A stretch of DNA of 64,000 bases from the NCBI GenBank assembly GCA_039185015.1, contig JBCDAU010000012.1, positions 1 to 64,000 on the forward strand, in the 5' to 3' direction. Below, one piece after another: positions 31,799-39,894 of this stretch. Both the position numbers and the translations under genes were made by a program. The first letter of the stretch is position 1. Every line of letters starts with the position of its first letter. Below the pieces are notes generated by a model. That model searched no databases. It was not told the DNA's origin and saw only the letters and a list, made by a program, of their open reading frames with translations. Origin of the DNA: JBCBSZ01 sp039185015. GTDB lineage: Bacteria; Actinomycetota; Acidimicrobiia; Acidimicrobiales; Poriferisodalaceae.

Positions 31799-32926
31799 TT
31801 ACGGGGGCGTAAACCCCACCCGTTCTGCGGCGGATGTCACATCGAAACCGGCCGCTGCGGCCTCGTCGATGGCTGCGAGGGCGCCCGGGACGTCGAGATC
31901 GTCGTCGAGGTGGCGTCGCACGACCGCCGGGTCGAGGACGCCGGACCGCTCCCCCGTCCACCACGTCTCGAGGCGCTGGGCGGCGGCCGCCGGAGCGTCC
32001 GCGCGCCACTCCCAGGTCGAGCGGTAGTGATGGTCGAGCACGGCGAGGCGGATGGCCGGGCCCGGCCACCGCTCGAGCAGGTCGCCGACGAAGACGAGGT
32101 TGCCGGCCGACTTCGCCATCTTCTCGCCCCCGCTCGTGACCATCCCGACGTGCATCCAGTGCCGGACGAACCGCCCGCCGACGACCGCATCGGCCTGCGC
32201 CCGCTCGTACTCGTGGTGGGGATGGAGCAGATCCGAACCCCCGCCGTGGAGATCGATCGGCGCGCCGAGCTCGCTGAGGGCGAGCGACGTGCACTCGACG
32301 TGCCAGCCGGGACGGCCATCTCCCCAGCGGGCCTCCCACACCGGCTCGTCGTCCTCGGACGGCTGCCACAGGACGGTGTCGAGCGGGTGCCGACGGCCGG
32401 GCGGGTCGACGAGCTCGCCGCGCTCGCGGCCGATCTCGAGCATGTGCTCGCGATCGAGACCGCTGAGCTCGCCGAAGGTCGGGGCCTCGGTCGCGGCGAA
32501 GTACACCCACCCGTCGTCGGTGGCGTAGGCCAGCCCCTGGTCGAGCAGCGAGCCGATCACCCGGCGGATCTCACCGATCGCCGACGTCGCACGGGGTTCG
32601 CTGGTCGGCGGGAGCAGACCGAGCGCGGCGAGGTCGGCATCGAACTGGGCCAGTCCCCCGGCCGCCAGGTCGAGGTAGTGGATGCCGAGCTCCCGCGCTC
32701 GGGCCAGGAGGCTGTCGTCGACGTCGGTGACGTTGCGGACGAAGCGCACCTCGTACCCGCTGTCGAGCAGGTGTCGGTACAACACGTCGAAGGCGAGAAA
32801 GGTCGCCGCGTGACCGATGTGGGTGGCGTCGTACGGCGTGATGCCGCAGGTGTACATGCGGACCACCGGCGGCGCCTCGAACGGCCGGACCCCGCTGGTG
32901 GCGGAGTCGAACAGCCGGAGGGCCAT
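31799..32926 (-). CDS. mshC: L-cysteine:1D-myo-inositol 2-amino-2-deoxy-alpha-D-glucopyranoside ligase (MshC)
   Basis: Ligates cysteine to GlcN-inositol in mycothiol synthesis, using ATP. It is a CysRS-derived class I enzyme, shortened (375 residues) by lack of the anticodon domain. The MshC signature VRMYTCGITPYDATHIGHAA distinguishes it from CysRS; the zinc site includes WHVECTSLAL and the HHEYE region, and the KMSKS loop reads GGEKMAKSAGN. ATG start 3 nt after the npdG stop, so the two are probably cotranscribed. Other mycothiol genes are not in the window. Confidence 0.9.
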   Translation of the reverse strand: MALRLFDSATSGVRPFEAPPVVRMYTCGITPYDATHIGHAATFLAFDVLYRHLLDSGYEVRFVRNVTDVDDSLLARARELGIHYLDLAAGGLAQFDADLAALGLLPPTSEPRATSAIGEIRRVIGSLLDQGLAYATDDGWVYFAATEAPTFGELSGLDREHMLEIGRERGELVDPPGRRHPLDTVLWQPSEDDEPVWEARWGDGRPGWHVECTSLALSELGAPIDLHGGGSDLLHPHHEYERAQADAVVGGRFVRHWMHVGMVTSGGEKMAKSAGNLVFVGDLLERWPGPAIRLAVLDHHYRSTWEWRADAPAAAAQRLETWWTGERSGVLDPAVVRRHLDDDLDVPGALAAIDEAAAAGFDVTSAAERVGFTPP

Positions 32927-32929
32927 CGG

Positions 32930-33583
32930 CTACTGGATGCCGGTGAACTTCAACGCCACGCGGGTGCGGTAGCGGACGTTGAGCTGGAGCATCACCGCCG
33001 TGAACGCCTCGATCGCCGTGGCGTTGGAGAGCTCGCCCGAGTCGAGGGCGCGGAAGCCCGGCACCTTGTCGACGATCTCGGCGGTGGCTGCCGTCGCGCT
33101 GGCGTGGTCGCTGCAGATGAGGACGTCGCTCTCGACCGGCTCGTTGAGATCGCCGAGCTCCTTGGCCGGCACGTGCTGGAACGCGGCGGCCACCCGAGCG
33201 GTGCGCACCGTCGCCTGCACGCTCGCGGCGACCGAGCCACGGGGCGGTATCAGCGGCACGAACTCCTTGCCGACCTTCGCGAGCGCGTTGGCCATCGTGA
33301 TGACCACCTTGCCGTCGAGGTGGTCGGCGACCGACAGCGACGTCGACGCGGCGGAGTCCCACGGCGTGGCGACCACGACGACGTCGGCCGACGCCGCGTC
33401 GACGTTGTCGCCGGCGTCGATGGCGAGGTCGCGGTCGGGCCAGCGCTCCCACAGACCGTCTCGGACCTCCATCGCCCGGTACTTCGACCGAGAGCCGAGC
33501 ACGATGTCGTACCCGACCGAGGCCAGGCGAGCCGCCAGAGCGCTGCCGGCCGGCCCGGTGCCGCCGAGGATGCCGATCTGCAT
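32930..33583 (-). CDS. npdG: NADPH:F420 oxidoreductase
   Basis: Transfers hydride between coenzyme F420 and NADP. About 217 residues from ATG 33583, chosen because it places MQIGILGGTGPAGSALAARL at the N-terminus. Further motifs are YDIVLGSRSKYRA (NADP phosphate contacts S, R), ADVVVVATPWDSA, KVVITMANAL and AFQHVPAKELGDL. A TAGTGT hexamer 7 nt before the ATG supports a leaderless start. Downstream is mshC. It implies F420 use in the host. Confidence 0.88.
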   Translation of the reverse strand: MQIGILGGTGPAGSALAARLASVGYDIVLGSRSKYRAMEVRDGLWERWPDRDLAIDAGDNVDAASADVVVVATPWDSAASTSLSVADHLDGKVVITMANALAKVGKEFVPLIPPRGSVAASVQATVRTARVAAAFQHVPAKELGDLNEPVESDVLICSDHASATAATAEIVDKVPGFRALDSGELSNATAIEAFTAVMLQLNVRYRTRVALKFTGIQ

Positions 33584-33590
33584 CTCCTCG

Positions 33591-33596
33591 ACACTA
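33591..33596 (-). promoter_or_regulatory. Putative -10 element of npdG-mshC (leaderless)
   Basis: TAGTGT on the minus strand, 7 nt (CGAGGAG) before the ATG. The purine run in the spacer touches the start codon, too close to act as a Shine-Dalgarno. Confidence 0.5.
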
Positions 33597-33715
33597 GTTG
33601 CGGGCTCGGAGCGGGACCGCATGCGTCCCGGCGCGCGGATGTCACCTCCTGGCTAGGTTCCGGGTCGGAGCATCGACGAGATCGCCCACTGGGCGGCGAC
33701 GAGACGGGAGACGGC

Positions 33716-34489
33716 GTGGGGCTGCTCGACGGCAAGCGAATCGTGGTGACCGGGGTCCTGACCGACGCCTCCCTGGCGTTCGGCGTCGCCCGCCTCGCCC
33801 AGGAGGAGGGCGCCGAGATCGTGCTGACCGGTGCCGGCCGGGCGCTCAGCCTGACCAAGCGCACGGCCCGCAAGCTCCCCGTGGAACCTCCCGTGCTCGA
33901 GCTCGACGTCACCGTCGACGAGCACTTCGCGGCGCTCCACGACGACCTCGCCGAGCGCTGGGGCACGGTCGACGGCGTGCTGCACTCGATCGGGTTCGCC
34001 CCGGAGGCCTGCCTGGGCGGCGGCTTCGTGGAGGCCGGCTGGGACGACGTGGCCGTGGCGCTGCGCATCTCCGCCTACTCGTTGGCCCCGCTCGCCACCT
34101 CGCTGCGTCCGCTGATGGCGGCTGCCGGTGGTGGCTCGGTGGTCGGGATGACCTTCGACGCCACCGTGGCCTGGCCCGCCTACGACTGGATGGGCGTGGC
34201 CAAGGCCGCCCTGGAGTCGACGTCGCGCTACCTCGCCCGCGAGCTCGGCCCCGACGGCATCCGGGTCAACCTCGTGGCCGCCGGCCCGATCAAGACCATG
34301 GCCGCCAAGTCCATCCCCGGCTTCTCGGCCTTCGAGGACGTGTGGGACGAGCGCTCGCCGCTGGGGTGGGCCGTCGACGACGCCGAGCCGGTCGCCCGCT
34401 CGACGGTCGCCCTGCTCTCCGACTGGTTGCCCGCGACCACGGGCGAGATGCTCCACGTCGACGGCGGGTACCACGCCATGGGCGCCTGA
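33716..34489 (+). CDS. fabI: Enoyl-[acyl-carrier-protein] reductase (FabI/InhA-like)
   Basis: Last reductive step of fatty acid elongation, NADH dependent. 257 residues from GTG 33716, with GGGAG about 7 nt upstream. The start GLLDGKRIVVTGVLTDASLA and the active site YDWMGVAKAALESTSRYLAR (Tyr-x6-Lys) closely resemble mycobacterial InhA; VNLVAAGPIKTMAAKSIPGF follows. TAGGTT at about 33654-33659 could be the -10 of a 50-nt leader. InhA-likeness does not by itself show mycolic acid synthesis. Confidence 0.93.
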   Translation: MGLLDGKRIVVTGVLTDASLAFGVARLAQEEGAEIVLTGAGRALSLTKRTARKLPVEPPVLELDVTVDEHFAALHDDLAERWGTVDGVLHSIGFAPEACLGGGFVEAGWDDVAVALRISAYSLAPLATSLRPLMAAAGGGSVVGMTFDATVAWPAYDWMGVAKAALESTSRYLARELGPDGIRVNLVAAGPIKTMAAKSIPGFSAFEDVWDERSPLGWAVDDAEPVARSTVALLSDWLPATTGEMLHVDGGYHAMGA

Positions 34490-34613
34490 CCGACCGCTGG
34501 ACGCGTCTCGGCGACCGCGAAGCACGGTCAGCGTTCGGGCGCACTACACGGCGCCACCACCACGCACCTAGAGTGACCCTCCCTCACCGACACCGAGTGA
34601 AAGATCCTGCGCA

Positions 34614-36485
34614 GTGACGTCGTCCTCAGGTGGGAGCGACGTCGACGAGACCCTCTCCGGTGCCGCACCTGCCGGTGGAACCTCGTCGGCGCTCGACATC
34701 ATCGAACCCGACGAGGCGGCTCCCGGCGCCGACGCTACTGCTCCACCCCACCGCCGCTCGCGGATGCTCCCGATCGCGCTCGCGCTCGCGGTGCTCGCCG
34801 TCGCGATCGTGGTCGCCGTCGGGCTCTCCCTCACCGGTGGAGACGAGGAGGCCCGCCCGCCATCCCTGGACCCGGCGGTCATCACCGAGTCGGTCGTCGT
34901 GCGGGTCCTCACGAGCAGCGTCGAGGCGATCGGCACGGTCGCCGATCGGCCGGCGATCGTCGTCCCGGGCCCGGTCTCCGGCCCACCGGCGATCGTCACC
35001 GCCACCCCGCTCGACACCGGCTCCACCGTGGTCGAGGGTGCTGTCGTGATCGAGCTCGACGGACGACCGGTCGTCGCGCTCGAGGGCCCGAACCCCTCGT
35101 ACCGCGACCTCCGCCCCGGTGACGACGGCCCCGACGTGGCCGCCGCCCAGGCGGCGCTCAGCCGACTCGGCCTGCTCGACGGCGAGCCGACCGGCGTCTT
35201 CGACACGGCCACCCAGACCGCCGTCGTCGCCCTCTACGAGTCGCTCGGTTACGAGGCGCTCGGCCCCACCCCGGACGACCTGGCGGCCATCGAGGCTGCC
35301 CAGGCCTCCGTCGACGAGGCCCGTCGGGTCCTCAACGACGCCGAGGTCCGCCTGTCCGAGGCCGGCGAGGACCTCCCCCGGGCGACCATCCTCCAGCTCG
35401 ACGCCGACGTCGCCGCCGCTCAGGCCGCGCTCGCCGACGCCCGCGCCGACCGGGACGCCGAGCTCGCCGCCCCCACCGCCGCCCGCGCCGAGGCCGAGCG
35501 GGTGCGCGACGAGCTCAAGGCGACCGTGTCCGAGCTCGAGAAGCGCATCGACGCCGTCACGGCCCTCCTCGAAGACGGCGTCGACAGCGACGGCGACTCG
35601 CTCGACAGCGACGGACGGGACGACCTGCTCCGCGAGCTGACCGAGCTCGAGGACGAGCTCGCGGTGCAGCGCCCCCGGCTCGACGTGGCCGAGGTCGTGC
35701 TCGTCGATGCCGACGCCGACCTCCAGACGGTCCGCCGCCGTACCGACGAGGTGGTCCGAGCCGCCGAAGCCCGTCTCGGTGCGGCGCAGGCCGCCCGCTC
35801 CGCCGCCAACGCCTCCGCCGACACCGCGGCCCAGCGCCAGGCCGTGGACGATGCCGAAGCGGTCCTCGATCGAGCGGAGGCCGATCTGCTCGTCCTCGAA
35901 GCCGGCCTCGGTCTCCGTTGGCCCCGCGAGGAGCGCCTCGTCGTCGATGGACTCCCTCGGGAGCTCAGCGCCGTCGCCGACCTCGGGTCGACGGTCGACA
36001 CCGAGGCGGCCCGGCTGTCGACCGGACGCGTCGACGCCGTCATCGCCGTGCCCCAGGTCGACACCGAGCTCGTCGAGCCCGCGCAGTCCGCCACGATCTC
36101 CGGACCGGGCTACGAGAGCGAGGCCGCGGTGACGGACGTCGCCGACGAGCCGGACGCCGACGGACGCATCGCCGTCACGGTCAGCTCGCTCGAGGCGGTG
36201 CCGGGGGCAGCGGAGGGCGACCGCGTCCGAGTGGCCATCCCGGTGGCACAGACCCGGGGCGAGGTCCCGGTCGTGCCGGTCGCTGCGCTCAGCCAGGGAC
36301 TCGGCGGCACCACCCAGATCACGGTGATCGACGCCGACGGGCTCACCCGCCTCGTTCGCGTCGTCACCGGCCTGACCGATGACGGGTTCGTCACCGTCGA
36401 TCCGGTCGACGACGAGCTGTCCGCGACCGACCGCGTGGTCGTGGGCATCGACACCAGCGGAGCGATCGACGAGGGGCGGCCATGA
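34614..36485 (+). CDS. Peptidoglycan-binding, coiled-coil periplasmic adaptor of an ABC export system
   Basis: 623 residues from GTG 34614. A disordered N-terminus (1-50), a membrane helix at 51-74 (MLPIALALAVLAVAIVVAVG), a beta region, a peptidoglycan-binding type 1 domain at about 168-213 (AAAQAALSRLGLLDGEPTGV), a long acidic Ala-rich coiled coil at about 222-430, then an adaptor-like beta domain (VPQVDTELVEPAQSATISGP, VPVVPVAALSQGLGG). This is the MacA/HlyD architecture with an added cell-wall anchor. It overlaps the ATPase gene by 4 nt. Cargo unknown. TAGAGT at about 34569 could be its -10. Confidence 0.8.
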   Translation: MTSSSGGSDVDETLSGAAPAGGTSSALDIIEPDEAAPGADATAPPHRRSRMLPIALALAVLAVAIVVAVGLSLTGGDEEARPPSLDPAVITESVVVRVLTSSVEAIGTVADRPAIVVPGPVSGPPAIVTATPLDTGSTVVEGAVVIELDGRPVVALEGPNPSYRDLRPGDDGPDVAAAQAALSRLGLLDGEPTGVFDTATQTAVVALYESLGYEALGPTPDDLAAIEAAQASVDEARRVLNDAEVRLSEAGEDLPRATILQLDADVAAAQAALADARADRDAELAAPTAARAEAERVRDELKATVSELEKRIDAVTALLEDGVDSDGDSLDSDGRDDLLRELTELEDELAVQRPRLDVAEVVLVDADADLQTVRRRTDEVVRAAEARLGAAQAARSAANASADTAAQRQAVDDAEAVLDRAEADLLVLEAGLGLRWPREERLVVDGLPRELSAVADLGSTVDTEAARLSTGRVDAVIAVPQVDTELVEPAQSATISGPGYESEAAVTDVADEPDADGRIAVTVSSLEAVPGAAEGDRVRVAIPVAQTRGEVPVVPVAALSQGLGGTTQITVIDADGLTRLVRVVTGLTDDGFVTVDPVDDELSATDRVVVGIDTSGAIDEGRP

Positions 36486-37207
36486 CGGCGATCACCGACA
36501 CCGAGACCGTCGACGGGTGGTTCGGACAGGGTCCACGCCCGGCGCTGCGCACCGAGCGGCTCGTCCGTTCCTACGACGGGCCGCCCGAGGTGCTCGCCCT
36601 CGCTGCCGTCGATCTCGAGGTATCGCCGGGTGAGCTCACCGCGGTCGTCGGCACCACCGGCAGCGGGAAGACCACGCTCATCCGCATCCTCGCCCTCATC
36701 GACCGGCCGACCGCCGGCCGCTACCTCCTCGACGGCATCGACGTCGGCGACCTGCCCGACGGTGAGCGGTCGAGCCTGCGCGCCGGCCGCATCGGCGTGT
36801 CGCTCGGACCCGGAGCGCTCCTCGCCGACCGCTCGGTGGCGGAGAACCTCGACCTGGCCCTCGTGTACGCCGGCTTCGATCGGGCGGAGCGGATGACGCG
36901 GATCACCGATGCCATGTCGCGGGTCTCGCTCGAGCACCGGGCGGCCTCGCCCGTCGGCGAGCTGTCGGTCGGCGAGCGCCGCCGGGCCGATCTCGCCCGG
37001 TCGCTGGTGCGGAGCCCCAGCCTGCTCCTCGTCGACGAGCCCACGAGGGAGCTCGACGGCGCCGCCGCGACCTCGCTGATCACGTTGCTCCGAGAGCTGC
37101 ACCGGACCGGGGTCACCGTGATCGTCACGACCGACGACACCCGGGTCGCTGGCGTCGCGGACCGAGCGCTCAAGCTCGCACGGGGTCGCATCGAGGCGGA
37201 GGTCTGA
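36482..37207 (+). CDS. ABC transporter ATP-binding protein (MacB/LolD type)
   Basis: 241 residues. Walker A is VVGTTGSGKTTLIRILALID, the signature is ELSVGERRRADLARSLVR (LSVGE rather than LSGGQ), and Walker B is LLLVDEPTRELDG. The Q-loop region SLGPGALLADRSVAENL lacks a canonical glutamine. The H-loop position reads VIVTTDDTR with no His. These departures suggest slow or mechanically gated ATPase activity. It lies between the adaptor and an FtsX-like permease, with a 4-nt overlap upstream and a 4-nt gap downstream. Confidence 0.88.
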   Translation: MTAITDTETVDGWFGQGPRPALRTERLVRSYDGPPEVLALAAVDLEVSPGELTAVVGTTGSGKTTLIRILALIDRPTAGRYLLDGIDVGDLPDGERSSLRAGRIGVSLGPGALLADRSVAENLDLALVYAGFDRAERMTRITDAMSRVSLEHRAASPVGELSVGERRRADLARSLVRSPSLLLVDEPTRELDGAAATSLITLLRELHRTGVTVIVTTDDTRVAGVADRALKLARGRIEAEV

Positions 37208-37211
37208 TTCG

Positions 37212-38429
37212 ATGACCGACCTGCTCGACGACCGACGTGTGACCGACACCCTGCTCCCCCCGGGCCGGATCGGCTTCGTCGGCCTCGCCCGCGAGGCGCT
37301 TCGCTCGCTCGAGACCCGCTCCGCTCGTCCGACCGTCCCGTTCCTGGTGGTCGCCTTCGGGGTCGCCGCCATCGTGATGGCGCTCGGCGTCGCCCGGTCC
37401 TCCGGTGACCAGACGATCGCCGCGATCGACGAGCTGACCCCCACCGAGGTGGTCCTGCTCGCCGACCCCGATCCCCGCCCGGGTGGTGACGGGCTGCCGA
37501 TCGACGCCGCCGAGCGCGTGCGCGTCCTGCCCGGCGTCGTCGCCGCGGGCAGCCTCACCCGCCTCGACGAGATCCCTGCCACGACGGCCGGAACGTCGAG
37601 CGAGGTCGACGTCGTCGCCACCTCGCCGGGACTCCTCGACGTCGCCACCGTCGAGGTCACGACCGGGCGTCGCTTCGACGGCGGGCATCTGTCCCGGGGC
37701 GACACCGTCGCCGTGCTCGGCATCGACGCCGCCGCCGACCTCGGCATCACCACCCTCGACGGCGATCCGGAGGTGATCGTCGGCGACGCGCCCTTCACCG
37801 TCATCGGCCTGCTCGGTCCGGCCGCCGAGCTCCCGGAGCTCGACGCCGCCGTGATCGTGCCCGAGACGACGGCCGCCGAGCGGTTCGGCGTCACCGTGCC
37901 CGCCGAGGTCCGCATCGACGTGGCGGTCGGTGAGGCCGACCGGGTCGCGCGGGACGCACTGGTCGCCGTCGGCTCCGGCGCCGACGACGTCATCGTCTCG
38001 GTGCCCCGCGACCGCGCCGACATCCGGTCGTCGGTCGCCGCGGACGCCGACCGCCTCGGCACGACGCTCGGCCTCGCGCTCGGACTCCTCGGTGGCCTCG
38101 CGGTGGTGGCGACCGTGGTCGGCTGGCTCGCTCGTCGACGCGACGAGCTCGCGCTGCGCCGGTCCTTCGGTGCCCGCCGGGGCAGCATCGTCGGTCAGGT
38201 CCTGATCGAGTCGCTCCTCACCGGCGTGCTCGGCGTCGCCGTCGGTGCGGCCATCGGACTGGTCACCGTGGTCGTCGCGACCTCGCTCGCCGGTTGGGAC
38301 GCCTCGGTCGACCTCCTCTGGGTGGGGGTCACCGCAGGGGCTGCGGTCGCGCTCGTGGTGCTGGTCGCCGTCGTCACCGCCGCGGTGGTCGTGCGTGGTG
38401 AGCCGTCCCGGCTCCTCGGCGCCGGCTGA
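37212..38429 (+). CDS. ABC transporter permease (FtsX/MacB type)
   Basis: 405 residues. One N-terminal membrane helix (FLVVAFGVAAIVMALGVA), a large extracytoplasmic domain (about 60-270) and three C-terminal helices (LGLALGLLGGLAVVATVVGW; LLTGVLGVAVGAAIGLVTVV; LLWVGVTAGAAVALVVLVAV). RRDELALRRSFGARRGSIVG is the cytoplasmic FtsX-type loop. This is the four-helix MacB layout used for mechanotransmission across the membrane. It completes the adaptor-ATPase-permease operon. Confidence 0.87.
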   Translation: MTDLLDDRRVTDTLLPPGRIGFVGLAREALRSLETRSARPTVPFLVVAFGVAAIVMALGVARSSGDQTIAAIDELTPTEVVLLADPDPRPGGDGLPIDAAERVRVLPGVVAAGSLTRLDEIPATTAGTSSEVDVVATSPGLLDVATVEVTTGRRFDGGHLSRGDTVAVLGIDAAADLGITTLDGDPEVIVGDAPFTVIGLLGPAAELPELDAAVIVPETTAAERFGVTVPAEVRIDVAVGEADRVARDALVAVGSGADDVIVSVPRDRADIRSSVAADADRLGTTLGLALGLLGGLAVVATVVGWLARRRDELALRRSFGARRGSIVGQVLIESLLTGVLGVAVGAAIGLVTVVVATSLAGWDASVDLLWVGVTAGAAVALVVLVAVVTAAVVVRGEPSRLLGAG

Positions 38430-38447
38430 CCGGACGCGTCCGGGGCC

Positions 38448-38810
38448 TCAGCCCAGGTACCGGGGGTTCGCGACCCGGAGGCGGTCGACGACGGTCTCAC
38501 GGAGGGCGGCGATGAGCTCGTCCTCCCTGGCGTCGAAGTCGCCGGCGCGGACGGCGTCGGCGAGGGCGCGCTCGGTCTCGACACCCAGCGCCGCCAGGCG
38601 GTCCCGGTGCGCCCGCTCCTGCTCGGGACCGAGCTCCAGCTCCCGCTGCACGGTGGCGAGCATGTTCATCGCCACCCGCGTGTGGAACCGGAGACGCCCG
38701 TCCACGCCGTCGAGCACGTCGGCCTCGAGCCACTCCCGGACGGCCTCGACCAGCTCGGCGGCGGACGGGGCGCCGTGCAGCGCAGAGTCGGGGTACTCGT
38801 AGTCGCTCAT
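38448..38810 (-). CDS. DUF6285-type small protein
   Basis: 120 residues, mostly helical: PSAAELVEAVREWLEADVLD, RLRFHTRVAMNMLATVQREL and VDRLRVANPRYLG at the C-terminus. It resembles the DUF6285 family, usually encoded next to a phosphotransferase-family protein, and is so here: the genes overlap by 4 nt. Function unknown; the pairing suggests an accessory role in CoA/acyl metabolism, which is inference. Confidence 0.75.
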   Translation of the reverse strand: MSDYEYPDSALHGAPSAAELVEAVREWLEADVLDGVDGRLRFHTRVAMNMLATVQRELELGPEQERAHRDRLAALGVETERALADAVRAGDFDAREDELIAALRETVVDRLRVANPRYLG

Positions 38811-39784
38811 CGGGCCAGGAGCTCCAGGAGGTCGAGCTCGTTCTCGCAGACCCGTCGGCCGATCGCGGCGAGCTCGTGGGACCGTCGCTCACGCGTGAGG
38901 TGGCCGTGCGCCTGCATGATGCAGATGATCCCCCACTTCAGCGTGCCGAGGGTCTCCCACCACCGCAGGGTCTCCAGGTCGATGCGGTGACCACCGGCGT
39001 CTTCGTAGGCGGCGAGCAGATCGACGTACGAGCCGAGGCCACCGACCGGCTCAGGGCCGCCGAACCGCCAGGCCTTCACGCAGATCCAGCCGAGGTCCTC
39101 CGCAGGATCGCCGATGTGCGCGAGCTCCCAGTCGATGACGGCGGCGAGGTGATCGTCGGCCACGATGACGTTGCCCAGCCGGAAGTCGCCGTGGACGAGC
39201 GTCGTGCCGGTCGATGGCGGCCGGTTCCGCTCGAGCCAGCGGAACGCGAGCTCGAAGGTCGGGTGGGGGGCGCCGAGCTCGTCGAGGACCTCCCGGTACC
39301 GGGCGATCTGGTCGACGTCCTCGAGGCCGGGCACCTGCGCAGGATCGACGGTGTGGATCTTCGCGACGGCGTGCCCGGCATCGGTGGCGAACCGTGAGCG
39401 CGCGAGGGCGTACCGTTCGTCGCGCTGGATCTTGCGGGCGATCGTCTCCCCGTCGACGTGCTCGGAGAGCAGGAACGGGGCACCGAGCGGATCGATCGAG
39501 TCGGAGGACGCCAGCAGCTTCGGCACGGGCACACCGGCAGCGTGGGCGGCGTCGATCGCCGCTGCCTCGACCCCCATCCCACTCGACGAGCCCATCTCCG
39601 ACGAGCCGTCGCGCTGCAGGATCAGCGGTCGTCGGGATCCGTCCGATCCGACGGCGATGAACGACCAGGTCTCTCGTGACGCGCCGCCGGAGAGGCGCTG
39701 CAGGTCGGTGACGTCGACGTCGAGATCGCCGGTCGCCCCGGCGACGACCGGCTGCAACAGCTCGACGAGGTCGTTCGTGGTCAC
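38807..39784 (-). CDS. Phosphotransferase (APH/choline-kinase fold) family protein
   Basis: 325 residues from GTG 39784 (TTNDLVELLQPVVAG). Kinase-like fold with LQRLSGGASRETWSF (nucleotide loop), PLILQRDG (lysine replaced by Gln-Arg region), catalytic loop TTLVHGDFRLGNVIV (HGDxxxxN) and metal-binding VIDWELAHIGDPAEDLGWI. This subgroup is often beside acyl-CoA dehydrogenases and DUF6285 in actinobacteria; substrate unknown. The longer frame upstream is Arg/Pro-rich shadow and overlaps the intergenic repeat. Confidence 0.88.
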   Translation of the reverse strand: MTTNDLVELLQPVVAGATGDLDVDVTDLQRLSGGASRETWSFIAVGSDGSRRPLILQRDGSSEMGSSSGMGVEAAAIDAAHAAGVPVPKLLASSDSIDPLGAPFLLSEHVDGETIARKIQRDERYALARSRFATDAGHAVAKIHTVDPAQVPGLEDVDQIARYREVLDELGAPHPTFELAFRWLERNRPPSTGTTLVHGDFRLGNVIVADDHLAAVIDWELAHIGDPAEDLGWICVKAWRFGGPEPVGGLGSYVDLLAAYEDAGGHRIDLETLRWWETLGTLKWGIICIMQAHGHLTRERRSHELAAIGRRVCENELDLLELLAR

Positions 39785-39802
39785 GCCGCATGTTCGCGAG
39801 AC

Positions 39803-39891
39803 GACCCCCGCCCGAGCAACCAGACGAGCCGGTGACGGCGAGGACGCGTGGAGCGGGTCGGAGCACCAGGCTCCGGGCCCGCCCGGGCAAC
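39803..39891. repeat. Two-armed intergenic repeat, degraded copy D
   Basis: Inverted relative to copy A. Arms at about 39803-39820 (CCCCCGCCCGAGCAAC) and 39869-39891 (GGCTCCGGGCCCGCCCGGGC), with GGCGAGGAC in the spacer as in copy C. Similarity is weaker than in the other copies. It lies between the phosphotransferase start and the M23 peptidase stop. Confidence 0.45.
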
Positions 39892-39894
39892 GAC

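Noticed and set aside
33716..34489. Reading the FabI as evidence for mycolic acid synthesis
   Set aside because: The active-site segment is InhA-like, but no mycolate-specific genes are in the window and FabI is general.
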